Shown here: positions 25,666 to 33,921 of the stretch, piece by piece
Position numbering within the stretch: the first letter of the stretch is position 1
How the letters are laid out: every line of letters starts with the position of its first letter
Assembly: GCA_963715285.1 (NCBI GenBank)
Contig: CAVQRU010000039.1
Coordinates: 1 to 64,000, forward strand
Direction of reading: 5' to 3'
Length of the DNA: 64,000 nt
Origin: Sva-07 sp963715285
Lineage (GTDB): Bacteria; Actinomycetota; Acidimicrobiia; Acidimicrobiales; Ilumatobacteraceae
Notes under the pieces: model-generated
The model's database searches: none
The model's input: the letters and a program-made list of their open reading frames with translations, nothing else
Told to the model about the DNA's origin: nothing
Position numbers and translations under genes: made by a program

Positions 25666-26319
25666 GTGCCGCTCGACGGTCGCCGTCATGCGGCGGTCGC
25701 GATCGTCGTGGTCGACTCCGAGCTCGGATCCGATGCCGCCGACCCGCACGGGGTCGATGCCGAACGGCTGTCGGTCATCCCGTCCGACGTCTCGGGTCTC
25801 GACGGGCAGATGGCCGGGGTCGCGGGCGGGGCGTCGTTCGTGCTCTGTCGCCGCAGCGCCGGACTCAACCGACACGCGTCGCAGTGGGCACTCCCGGGTG
25901 GCCGCCTCGACGCCGGCGAATCGCCCGTCGAGGCGGCGCTGCGCGAGACCGACGAGGAGGTCGGTGTGCGCTTCGAGGACTCCGCCGTGCTCGGCCTGCT
26001 CGACGACTACGCCACTCGATCGGGGTACGTGATCACGCCGGTCGTCGTGTGGGGTGGAGCCGACGTTCATCTCGTCCCCGATCCGGCCGAGGTCCTCGCC
26101 GCCTATCGCATCGGCCTCCACGAACTCACCCGCCCCGACTCACCGCGCTTCGTGTCGATCCCCGAGAGCGATCGTCCCGTCGTCCAGGTCCCGCTCGGCG
26201 GCGACCTGATCCACGCGCCGACGGGCGCGGTGCTCATCCAGTTCCGGTGGGTCGCCCTCGACGGACGGGTCAACGAGCGCGTTCACGACTTCGAACAACC
26301 GGTGTTCGCCTGGGGATGA
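25666..26319 (+). CDS. Nudix hydrolase, CoA-pyrophosphatase-like
   Basis: This 217-residue protein contains a complete Nudix box (GGRLDAGESPVEAALRETDE followed by EVGV) directly after QWALPG. The upstream AAVAIVVVDSE and the RRSAGLNRHASQW segment resemble the CoA-pyrophosphatase branch (NUDT7/8-like). The first start codon is GTG 25666; the frame is open back into the YibE/F stop and the preceding residues (LRTSIESNLARHDR) also look like a family N-terminus. A non-standard start further upstream therefore cannot be excluded. Substrate assignment is tentative. Confidence 0.8.
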   Translation: MPLDGRRHAAVAIVVVDSELGSDAADPHGVDAERLSVIPSDVSGLDGQMAGVAGGASFVLCRRSAGLNRHASQWALPGGRLDAGESPVEAALRETDEEVGVRFEDSAVLGLLDDYATRSGYVITPVVVWGGADVHLVPDPAEVLAAYRIGLHELTRPDSPRFVSIPESDRPVVQVPLGGDLIHAPTGAVLIQFRWVALDGRVNERVHDFEQPVFAWG

Positions 26320-26428
26320 CGCCCCCCGTCGCTTCGTTTGCGTGACGGTTTCGGTGGCCCGGGTCACCGAGAGCTCGACGCACAGTGGGGGTCGGTGCCG
26401 GCAGAGGGGTCGACGCTCGAAGTGGGGG

Positions 26429-26866
26429 TCAGCGTCCGGAGTGGCCGAAGCCGCCACCGCGGTCGACGCCGTCGAGCGAGTCGACGACCTGCCACGCAAC
26501 CGACTCGACGCGCTGGATGACCAGCTGGGCGATGCGGTCCCCGCGATGAACCTCGTAGTCGGCGTCGGGATCGGTGTTGATCAACACGACCTTGATCTCG
26601 CCGCGGTAGGCGGCGTCGATCAGGCCGGGCCCGTTGACGACGCTGATGCCGTGCTTCACCGCCATCCCGCTGCGCGGCAGCACGAATCCGCCATGTCCCA
26701 TCGGGATGGCGATCGCGATGCCGGTGGGCACCAGCGCCCGCCCGCCGCCGGCGCCGAGTGTCGCTGACTCGCGGGCGTACAGGTCGAGTCCGGCGTCGCC
26801 GTCGTGGGCGTACTCCGGCAACGGCAGTTCGGGGTCGAGTTGGACAATCGGTACCGGCAGGCTCAC
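26429..26866 (-). CDS. dut: dUTP diphosphatase
   Basis: This 145-residue trimeric-type dUTPase has all five motifs in order: DAGLDLYA, PRSGMAVKHGI, GLIDAAYRGEI, RGDRIAQLVIQ and the C-terminal RGGGFGHSG arm. It hydrolyses dUTP to dUMP and pyrophosphate, keeping uracil out of DNA. GTG 26866 has TACGAT seven bases upstream and no ribosome site, so it looks leaderless. Downstream, 26320-26428 holds no recognisable feature. Confidence 0.95.
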   Translation of the reverse strand: MSLPVPIVQLDPELPLPEYAHDGDAGLDLYARESATLGAGGGRALVPTGIAIAIPMGHGGFVLPRSGMAVKHGISVVNGPGLIDAAYRGEIKVVLINTDPDADYEVHRGDRIAQLVIQRVESVAWQVVDSLDGVDRGGGFGHSGR

Positions 26867-26883
26867 CCCACCGATCGTAGGTG

Positions 26884-26912
26884 TTGCAGCAGGGGTCTGA
26901 CCCCTGCTGCAA
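26884..26912. repeat. Palindromic intergenic repeat, GGGGTC-N-GACCCC core (copy 3)
   Basis: TTGCAGCAGGGGTC (26884-26897), a single T, then GACCCCTGCTGCAA (26899-26912) form a perfect 14-bp palindrome. It abuts the stop codon of the last gene of the TelA operon and lies just upstream of the dut promoter, where it could act as a terminator. It is the best-preserved of the three copies. Confidence 0.9.
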
Positions 26913-27320
26913 TCAGTCGAGGGTGATGATCGTCCAGTCGGTGAGTGCGGTCGTGTCGCACGACGTGGAGGTGGTGATCAGGATCCGTTCGTCGGCGGTG
27001 CTCGCATCGGCGAACTGGTCGATGCCGACGAGCGAGCAGGGCCCGAACGCCTGGAAGCCGCCGAGGACGAGTTCGTCCTGCCAGCTGTGCACGAGCACGC
27101 TGCCACCTCGGTCGCGCACGGTGGCGAGCGCGAACTCGCTGCGGTCACGGTCGTCGATGCGATCGAGTTCGCGTCGCACCTCGGGCTCTTTCGCCTCCAT
27201 GAAGAACGACGTGTCGACGACCACGAAGACCTGCTCGGTCTCGCGCAGCAACGACGCGATCAGCGCGTAGCCGCCGAACACCACGGCGACCACCGCGATC
27301 CAGATCGCGAGGGGTTTCAC
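26913..27320 (-). CDS. Membrane-anchored protein of the TelA operon
   Basis: This 135-residue protein has one N-terminal transmembrane helix (LAIWIAVVAVVFGGYALIASLL) and a small extracytoplasmic domain beginning VFVVVDTSFFMEAKEPEV, which has a Rossmann-like strand ending in Asp. The remainder has alternating strands and two cysteines (GPCSLVG and TSTSCDTT). No family is recognised. It starts with GTG 33 bases after the SBP/VWA gene on the same strand and is probably the last gene of that operon. A truncated VWA-like fold is possible. Confidence 0.65.
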   Translation of the reverse strand: MKPLAIWIAVVAVVFGGYALIASLLRETEQVFVVVDTSFFMEAKEPEVRRELDRIDDRDRSEFALATVRDRGGSVLVHSWQDELVLGGFQAFGPCSLVGIDQFADASTADERILITTSTSCDTTALTDWTIITLD

Positions 27321-27353
27321 GGGCTGGGCACCTGGGCGTGGCTCACGGACTCG

Positions 27354-29084
27354 TCAGCCACCGGCGTTGAACAGGGCGGCGATCTTGAACTCGACGTCTT
27401 CCTCGCTGGCGTCGATGCTCGCAGCCTCGACGAGCGACGACACCCGATCGAGTTCGTCGAGGTCGGCCTCGAAGCCGACGGTGTAGACCGGGATCCGAAG
27501 ACCCTCGATCACGTTGTCGACGTCGCCGAACTGGAGTCCGTCGGTGGTCTCGCCGTCGGTGAGGACGACCAGGATCGGCTTGATCTCCGGATTCGCGGCC
27601 CGCTGCTCCTCGAGCATCTGCAGGCCCAGCACGATGCCGTCGTACATTGCCGTGCCCCCGCCCGGCGCCAGGTCCTCGGCGATCGCGGCGTAGCGCGCCT
27701 GCTGGTTCAAGTCGAACTCGGCGATCGGGAGGCGCTTCATCGCCGTGTCGTTGAATTCGACGACGCCGACCTCGGTCGTCGGCTTGATGAACTCCCGGGC
27801 CGACTGCATCGCCGTGCGCACCGATTGGATCCGTGTGCCCTCCATCGACCCGCTGACGTCGACGACGAAGACGGTGGCGACCGGTCGGCCGCCGTCCTTC
27901 TTGTCCTTCCAGACGTTCTGCACCTCGATCAGGGTCGAGCCGGACGGCACGTCGACGGTCGCGGTGTACGGCGGTGGGTCGAAGCCGTACTCGACGGCGA
28001 GTTCCTGGAACTCGGGCCGGGCCGCGAAGTCGGCGAACACCTGCAGGGTCTCCTGTCGGGCCGCCGAGAGATCACCGACGGCGGCGAGCGGGTTGTCGTG
28101 CGGCACACCGAAGGGGATGAACTCGAATCCGGACTGGAGCGACTCGGTGTTGGTGAACGTCTGCCACTCCATCACGAACGTGTCGAGCGTGCCGGTGTCG
28201 TTCTCGACCGAGTCGCGCATCTGCAGCGTCGTGAGCGCCACGAACGGCACCTGGCGCTGGAACTGTTCGAACACGCTGGCCACGTCCGGTGACGTGAGAC
28301 GCGCGGGATCGCCCTCGGCGATCGTGTCGAGCACGGTGAGCAGGAAGTTGAGGCCTGTGCTGGACGCGAACGGGTCGGTGTAGCCCATCACGAGGTCGCC
28401 GGCGATCACCGCGTCGACGAGGTTCGCAGCGCTGAGTTCCCCGTAGGTGGCGCGCAGCTCCTCGGCGGTCTCGTCCTTCATCACGATGCCCGCGACGTTG
28501 TCGACCGTGTTCGGCGTGACCTCGGTCATCGTTTCGAACTCGCCGGCCATCTCGATCCACAGTTGGCTCGACGGCGTGAATCCGTCCGGCAGCTCCTGGC
28601 CACGGGCGATGAACTGGTAGCCGGTTCCCGACGCGATGCTGCGCAGGTCGACGCCGGCGACGCTGCCATCCGACAGCGTGATGCCGGCATCGTTGAACTT
28701 CTCGGCGACCTCGGTCATCCAGCCGTCGGTGGTGCCGAGTTCACCGGACTTCTCCGTCGACGACCAGATCTCGACGACGGTGTCCGCGCTCGCCGGCGCC
28801 TGCACACGGATCGGGAACTCGGTGATCGGCGGCAGCGTGTCGGCGAGGTTGGCGCCCGTGGGCGGCGGGATCGACGCGGTGCGACCGATCGGGTTGTCGA
28901 CCCAGCCGATGTCGTCGGCGAGTGCGGCGAGCTGGTCGGCAGCGGTCGCCTGATCGAGTGGTTCGCTGCTCTCTTCCCCGACACCGCATGCCGCGGCCAC
29001 GAGTGCGAACGCGGTTGCGGCGATCGCCAAGCGGCCAACCGTGGATCGTGACGTGTGCGCTCGTGTGCGTCGCTGCACCGTCAT
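27354..29084 (-). CDS. Lipoprotein with solute-binding-like and VWA domains
   Basis: The 576-residue protein has a lipoprotein signal (FALVAAACGVG). Residues about 60-370 resemble an extracellular solute-binding protein (VVEIWSSTEKSG, VNGD-like loops, FEQFQRQVPFVAL). The C-terminal 200 residues are a von Willebrand A domain with a full MIDAS: FVVDVSGSMEG, a threonine at GGGTAMYDG, and LVVLTDGETTD. Such domains bind ligands through a metal ion. The ATG overlaps the telA stop (ATGA) and GAAGGAG precedes it. Its domain pair suggests a surface-exposed ligand-sensing or assembly protein working with TelA. Function is not known. Confidence 0.82.
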   Translation of the reverse strand: MTVQRRTRAHTSRSTVGRLAIAATAFALVAAACGVGEESSEPLDQATAADQLAALADDIGWVDNPIGRTASIPPPTGANLADTLPPITEFPIRVQAPASADTVVEIWSSTEKSGELGTTDGWMTEVAEKFNDAGITLSDGSVAGVDLRSIASGTGYQFIARGQELPDGFTPSSQLWIEMAGEFETMTEVTPNTVDNVAGIVMKDETAEELRATYGELSAANLVDAVIAGDLVMGYTDPFASSTGLNFLLTVLDTIAEGDPARLTSPDVASVFEQFQRQVPFVALTTLQMRDSVENDTGTLDTFVMEWQTFTNTESLQSGFEFIPFGVPHDNPLAAVGDLSAARQETLQVFADFAARPEFQELAVEYGFDPPPYTATVDVPSGSTLIEVQNVWKDKKDGGRPVATVFVVDVSGSMEGTRIQSVRTAMQSAREFIKPTTEVGVVEFNDTAMKRLPIAEFDLNQQARYAAIAEDLAPGGGTAMYDGIVLGLQMLEEQRAANPEIKPILVVLTDGETTDGLQFGDVDNVIEGLRIPVYTVGFEADLDELDRVSSLVEAASIDASEEDVEFKIAALFNAGG

Positions 29085-30316
29085 TCGGTCTCCTTCGCCG
29101 TGATCTCACCGACGTCGATCGTGGCGTCGGACTCCTGGATCCGGGTGGACGCCGTCCGGCCACGCTCCATGTTCTCGATGGCCGTCTCGCTCTCCGCGGT
29201 GAGCTGGTCGAGCTCGAGAATCGTGCCCGCCATCGTCGGCAGTGCTTCGCGTCGGTAGCGGGAGATCTCGTCGAGTGCGGTGTCGATGTCGGCGAAGGCC
29301 GAGCGCAGCGCCTCCATGTCGAGCATCGTGCTCGACGCCTGTTGATGGATCGCGGTGCCCTGCGTCTTCAGGCGTTCGGCGGTGCCGGCGATCATCGCGG
29401 ACGTGGTGGTGTTGATCGCCTCGATCTTGTCGAGGACGATCTTCTGGTGGGCGAGGGCGAGGGCCACGGTGACCGCCACCTGCAGCGCGCTGACCGTGAC
29501 GTCGATCGCACGATCGACACCGCGGATCAGCTCCCGGTTGTTGCGGATGATGATCTCGATCGCGAGCACGCCCTGCTGGTTGACGGCGAGCTGCTGCTGG
29601 AGATCGAGCGTTCGCTGGCGCAGCGAGAACAGGATGTCCTCCTCGACGAACTGGCGTCGTGGGTCGTCGGCGGTGATCTCGGTGGCGAGCTTGTCGACCA
29701 CGGAGGCATCGAGCGCCTGCGCCAACGCGATCTGGTCGGCCAACAGGTGTGTCAACTCGCGCATCTGCTTCTGGTCGTCGCCGAGGGTGACGTTGTCGCG
29801 CTTGAGCTGGTCGCGGCCCTTCTCGAGCGACTTGACGATCGAGTCGATCTGGGTCTGCGAGCTCTCGTAGCGCATGAAGTAGCGCTTGAGCGGGGTGCCG
29901 ACGCCGGGGATCCTGCCGACGGCGCGGGTGAACCAGCCTGCGTCGGTGTCGAGGCCGGAGGGGTCGAGCTTCTCCACCTCGATGCGAAGGTCCGACAGCG
30001 ACTTGGCGACCTCTCCTCCGTCTTCGGTGCCGTGGGAGATCTCCTTCAGCGGCGCCTGCAGCATCCGGCTGCGGGTGGCCGACCGCTGTTGGAGGTCGCG
30101 GCCCATCGAGTCGACCGCGTCGCGCGCTGCGGTTCGGGCCTCGTCGTTCGTGGGGTCGATCGAGAGCAACTGCTCGACCTGCGCGTCGGCCTGTGCGCGC
30201 AGTTCGTCGGTCGGCTCGGGCTCGGGCAGGACGAGTTCCGCCTTGGTCTCGGGAACGTCCAGGGAGAGGTTCAACACGGGCGCGGTCGCGGTGCTGGTGC
30301 GTGGAACTTCGGTCAT
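29081..30316 (-). CDS. TelA/KlaA-family toxic-anion resistance protein
   Basis: This 411-residue, mainly helical cytoplasmic protein belongs to the TelA family (PF05816). Hallmarks are GWFTRAVGRIPGVGTPLKRYF, the glutamine-rich helices around RQRTLDLQQQLAVNQQGVLAIE, and NNRELIRGVDRAIDVTVSAL. The family was named from plasmid tellurite resistance, and homologues occur in stress-response loci, but the mechanism is unknown. Its stop codon overlaps the start of the SBP/VWA lipoprotein gene (ATGA), so the two proteins are probably made in step. It follows a membrane coiled-coil gene by 52 bases. Confidence 0.88.
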   Translation of the reverse strand: MTEVPRTSTATAPVLNLSLDVPETKAELVLPEPEPTDELRAQADAQVEQLLSIDPTNDEARTAARDAVDSMGRDLQQRSATRSRMLQAPLKEISHGTEDGGEVAKSLSDLRIEVEKLDPSGLDTDAGWFTRAVGRIPGVGTPLKRYFMRYESSQTQIDSIVKSLEKGRDQLKRDNVTLGDDQKQMRELTHLLADQIALAQALDASVVDKLATEITADDPRRQFVEEDILFSLRQRTLDLQQQLAVNQQGVLAIEIIIRNNRELIRGVDRAIDVTVSALQVAVTVALALAHQKIVLDKIEAINTTTSAMIAGTAERLKTQGTAIHQQASSTMLDMEALRSAFADIDTALDEISRYRREALPTMAGTILELDQLTAESETAIENMERGRTASTRIQESDATIDVGEITAKETE

Positions 30317-30368
30317 GTCGGTGGGCCTTTCGGGTCGTTCGTGCTCGGGCGGTCCGTGCTCGAGCGGT

Positions 30369-31121
30369 TCATGCGTACTTGGCGGCGCGGTCGGCGAGTT
30401 CTTCCAGCGCGGCCATCGCCGCCTCGGCGTCCTCGGGTTGCTTGCCGATCGGCACGTCGGCGAGCGCCGTCGTGGTGCGGTCGAGCGCTGTCAGCGCGGA
30501 CTCGTTCTGGGCGAGGAGCTGAGCGATCCGGCGACGCTGGGTGGCGCGCAGATCGCGTCGCCGTTCGAGCGTGTCGCGTTCACGGGTGGCGGAGTCGACG
30601 TCGCTGTCGTCGTCGGCGAGTTCGGCGAGGCGACGATCGATGTAGGTCTCGTCGATCGTGCTGATGCTCTCGTAGGCGACGGCCACTTCGTGCAGGTTGT
30701 CGAGCGCCGACGCGAACACCTGCTGCGACGTCGACAGGTAGCGGGCGTAGGTGAGCTCTCCGGCGTCGAGGCGACGGGTGAGCACGTTGATCAGGCTCTG
30801 GCGCTTCGACAGCAGGGCGTCGAGTTGCTCGGTGGGCTGGGTGTCGGCGAGCGGTGCCAGCTCGGCACGCAGCGCCGCGATCTCGGCCGGGTCGACCTCC
30901 TCGACACGAGGGACCTCGAATTGCAGCTTCGCCAGTGTCCCCGTGGCCGACATCGTGAACGGCCAGGCAACGGCCGCCACGAGCGCCAGGACGATCAGGA
31001 TCACGACGAGGACGCCCGGCGGGTCGAGCACGGTGAGCACGAGCCACACGGTGGCGCCGAGCACGACGGCCGCGATCCAGGTGGGCGGGTAGCTGATGAC
31101 GGAACGCCACCAGCTCTTCAT
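30369..31121 (-). CDS. Two-TM coiled-coil protein, first gene of the TelA operon
   Basis: This 250-residue protein has two adjacent N-terminal transmembrane segments (WIAAVVLGATVWLVLTVL and VLVVILIVLALVAAVAWPF). A long helical, charge-rich cytoplasmic region follows (about residues 75-245, including TRERDTLERRRDLRATQRRR). The arrangement resembles XpaC-like proteins that often accompany TelA, but sequence similarity is too loose to name it. It probably anchors TelA at the membrane. No clear ribosome site was found before the ATG. Confidence 0.65.
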   Translation of the reverse strand: MKSWWRSVISYPPTWIAAVVLGATVWLVLTVLDPPGVLVVILIVLALVAAVAWPFTMSATGTLAKLQFEVPRVEEVDPAEIAALRAELAPLADTQPTEQLDALLSKRQSLINVLTRRLDAGELTYARYLSTSQQVFASALDNLHEVAVAYESISTIDETYIDRRLAELADDDSDVDSATRERDTLERRRDLRATQRRRIAQLLAQNESALTALDRTTTALADVPIGKQPEDAEAAMAALEELADRAAKYA

Positions 31122-31237
31122 CGCGCCTCGCAGGGGCTCGTCATGTACACGGCACCGTCACGATACCGGCCCGGGAGCATCGGATGACCCCGACCCACCG
31201 TCGCCGCCGAATCGGCGGTTGGCTACCGTCGTTGCCG

Positions 31238-32350
31238 ATGGTGCGTCCCGACCGGTTCCCGCTCACCTACGACGAGTGCCGGGATCGGTTCCGGTGGACC
31301 GTTCGTCGAGCAGGCCTCGGGTTCGACGCGTTCCCGATCACCGCCCGCGGCGAGCACGGCCAGGAACTCACGATCGACGTGACGGCGTTCGGGGCGCCTC
31401 GCCCTCGGCGCGCCGTGTTGGTGCTCGCCGGTGTGCACGGAGACGAGGGCTTCTCGTCGTCGACGCTGATGTGCGACGCCATCGATCGGTGGGTGAGCGA
31501 CGGCGTCGACGGCGAGATCGCCGACGACGCGACGGTGGTGATGATCCACGGCGTGAACCCATGGGGGATGAGCCACTGGCGGCGTCAGAACGAGTCGAAC
31601 GTCGACCTCAACCGCAACTGGGGTCGCGACGAATGGGTCGAGGTGCCGTCGAACCCGGGCTACATCGCGTTGCATCGCACACTGGTCCCGGGCGGCGCTG
31701 AGCCGCCGTCGCCCGAGTCGCTGCTCGACGTGACGCGAGCGATGGTCGAGGAGTTCGGCTACCAGTGGGTGAAGTCGGCCGTCAGCGCAGGTCAGTACAG
31801 CAACCCCGACGGTCTCTACTTTGGTGGCGATCGCACGGAGGAGTCGAATCTCCGCGTCGCCGAGATCGTGGCGCCGCGACTCGCCGGCGCCGAGGAGGTG
31901 CTGGTGGTCGATCTCCACACCGGCCACGGGGCGCCAGGCACGTACACGCTGCTGTCGCACGTGAGCGAATCCCATCCGGACGACGTGTGGCTCCGGCGGG
32001 TGTTCGATGCCGAGCGAATCGAGTGCACGTCGGCGTCCGACGCCACCACCGGACCGAAGCACGGCCAGATCGCGAGCGGCCTCGCAGCGTTGGTGTCGAG
32101 CGCCGCATGGCGGACGGTCACCATGGAGCTCGGCACGATCTCCGATACGCGCATGATCGTCAACGAACGTGCCGAGCACTGGGTCCACTTCCACGGCGAT
32201 CGCTCGAACCCCGACCACGCACGCATCGTGTGGGACCACCGCTGCGGCTCGACCCCCGACGACCCCGAGTGGGAACGCAGCGCCAGAGCCCACGGCATCG
32301 AGGTCCTCGACGCGGCCCGCGGGACGCTGACGGGTGCAGCAGTACTCTGA
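31238..32350 (+). CDS. M14-like zinc carboxypeptidase, DUF2817 type
   Basis: The 370-residue protein has zinc-ligand motifs of the M14 fold: VHGDEGFSS (His, Glu) and DLHTGHGAPG (His). The substrate-binding DLNRNWG and the catalytic glutamate in VTMELGTIS are also present. DUF2817 proteins have this set but no established substrate. ATG 31238 is chosen since TACCGT precedes it by eight bases and the extra 18 upstream residues are arginine-rich and unlike the family. No signal peptide is visible, so a cytoplasmic role is likely. Confidence 0.82.
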   Translation: MVRPDRFPLTYDECRDRFRWTVRRAGLGFDAFPITARGEHGQELTIDVTAFGAPRPRRAVLVLAGVHGDEGFSSSTLMCDAIDRWVSDGVDGEIADDATVVMIHGVNPWGMSHWRRQNESNVDLNRNWGRDEWVEVPSNPGYIALHRTLVPGGAEPPSPESLLDVTRAMVEEFGYQWVKSAVSAGQYSNPDGLYFGGDRTEESNLRVAEIVAPRLAGAEEVLVVDLHTGHGAPGTYTLLSHVSESHPDDVWLRRVFDAERIECTSASDATTGPKHGQIASGLAALVSSAAWRTVTMELGTISDTRMIVNERAEHWVHFHGDRSNPDHARIVWDHRCGSTPDDPEWERSARAHGIEVLDAARGTLTGAAVL

Positions 32351-32400
32351 TCTCGGCATCGTCCAGTAGGGTCGTCCTCCAACTCACAAGGAGGTCCACC

Positions 32401-32574
32401 ATGGGACTGTTCGATTCCATCAAGTCCAAGTTCGGCGGCAACAAGACGCAGGTCAAGCAGGGCATCGACAAGGCCGCTGATGTCGTCGGCGACAAGGCCG
32501 GTGCTCACGCCGACAAGGTGCAGCAGGGCGCAGAGGTGGCCAAGGACGCCGTCGACAAGCTCCCCGACGCCTGA
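32401..32574 (+). CDS. MT0933-like small protein
   Basis: This 57-residue, Lys/Asp/Ala-rich protein (start MGLFDSIKSKFGGNKTQVKQ) matches the pattern of the MT0933/Rv0909 family, annotated as an antitoxin. Here no toxin gene is adjacent. The sequence is amphipathic and CsbD- or LEA-like, so a stress-protectant role is equally possible. AAGGAGG precedes the ATG at a normal spacing, and TAGGGT about 35 bases upstream may be its -10. It is small but has good coding character. Confidence 0.72.
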   Translation: MGLFDSIKSKFGGNKTQVKQGIDKAADVVGDKAGAHADKVQQGAEVAKDAVDKLPDA

Positions 32575-32619
32575 GCCTCGACGGGCACGGCGCCCGGGTC
32601 GAGTCGTAGGCTCGGCCCG

Positions 32620-33921
32620 ATGAGTGCATCGACGGACGACGTGGGGCGGCCACCGTCGGTCGATGCGCTCGCCCGATCACTCGCGCTCACGGGGCTGCCG
32701 CACCCGATCCTCGTCGACATCGCTCGCGAGTCGATCGAGGCAGCCGACGTCGAATCAGCGCTGTCGCGGGCGCAGGCGTTCCGCCGCTCGCTCTTGACGC
32801 CGGTGGTCAACGCCACCGGCGTGCTCCTGCACACCAATCTCGGTCGAGCGCCCCTCCGTCACCACCAGGAGGCCGCGGCGCAGACCATCGAGTTCGATCT
32901 CGATTCCGGACGCCGGGGTTCTCGACAACGGGCGGTGGGACAGTTGCTCGCGCGGCTGTGCGGATCCGAGTCGGCGATGGTCGTCAACAACAACGCCGCC
33001 GCTGTCCTGCTGGTCCTGGCGGCACTGGGTGCCGGCCGTGACGTTCCGGTGAGCCGCGGGGAGAGCGTCGAGATCGGCGGCTCGTTCCGGGTTCCCGACG
33101 TGATGGAGCAGTCCGGTGCCCGTCTCGTCGACGTCGGCACCACGAACCGGACCCGGCTCGCCGACTATCGGCGGGCGATCGACCGGCCCGGCGCCGACGT
33201 GGCGATGGTGCTCAAGGTGCATCCCAGCAACTATCGGGTCGAGGGGTTCGTCGAGGAGACGTCGGTCGCCGAACTGTCGACGCTGGGCGTCCCGGTCGTC
33301 GCCGACATCGGGAGCGGGCTGATCGACGCCACGTGCCCCTGGCTCCCCGGCGCGCCGCCTGCCTGGTTGGCGGGCGAGCCGGCAGCTCGCCAGGCGCTGG
33401 CGGACGGCGCGGCGCTCGTGACGTTCAGCGGCGACAAGCTCTTCGGTGGTCCACAGGCCGGGATCATCGCCGGCCGCGCCGATCTCGTCGACGCATGCCT
33501 GCACCACCCGCTCGCCCGCGCACTCCGACCGGGTGGGCTCGTCCTCGCCGCGATGCAGGAGACGGCGCTGACCTATCTCGACAAGCGGGCGAGCGTCGAC
33601 GTGCCGTTCTGGGCGATGGTGGCCGCACCGGTCGCCGACCTCCGACGACGCGCCGAGGCGGTCGTCGCCGCCGTCGCCGACGTGCATCCCACCGTGCGGG
33701 CCACGGCGATGGATGCGTTGCCCGGAGCAGGATCTGCGCCCGGCATCACGATGCCCTCGTACGGCGTCGAACTCGACGGTGACCATCTCCGCGCGCTGCG
33801 AGATCACGCGACCCCCGTGATCGCCCGGTCGCGAGACGACCGCACGATGCTCGATCTGCGTTCGGTGTTCCCGCACGACGACCCGGTCGTCGTGGCCGCC
33901 CTGCGAGCCACCGTGTCGTGA
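32620..33921 (+). CDS. selA: L-seryl-tRNA(Sec) selenium transferase
   Basis: The 433-residue PLP enzyme has the SelA signatures VVNATGVLLHTNLGRAPL, FDLDSGRRGSR, KVHPSNYRVEGF and VADIGSGLID. The PLP lysine is Lys273 in FSGDKLFGGPQAG. It converts Ser-tRNA(Sec) to Sec-tRNA(Sec) with selenophosphate. The ATG has TAGGCT seven bases upstream and no ribosome site. The stop codon overlaps the selB GTG by four bases. Slightly shorter than the E. coli enzyme, mainly at the N-terminus. Confidence 0.95.
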   Translation: MSASTDDVGRPPSVDALARSLALTGLPHPILVDIARESIEAADVESALSRAQAFRRSLLTPVVNATGVLLHTNLGRAPLRHHQEAAAQTIEFDLDSGRRGSRQRAVGQLLARLCGSESAMVVNNNAAAVLLVLAALGAGRDVPVSRGESVEIGGSFRVPDVMEQSGARLVDVGTTNRTRLADYRRAIDRPGADVAMVLKVHPSNYRVEGFVEETSVAELSTLGVPVVADIGSGLIDATCPWLPGAPPAWLAGEPAARQALADGAALVTFSGDKLFGGPQAGIIAGRADLVDACLHHPLARALRPGGLVLAAMQETALTYLDKRASVDVPFWAMVAAPVADLRRRAEAVVAAVADVHPTVRATAMDALPGAGSAPGITMPSYGVELDGDHLRALRDHATPVIARSRDDRTMLDLRSVFPHDDPVVVAALRATVS

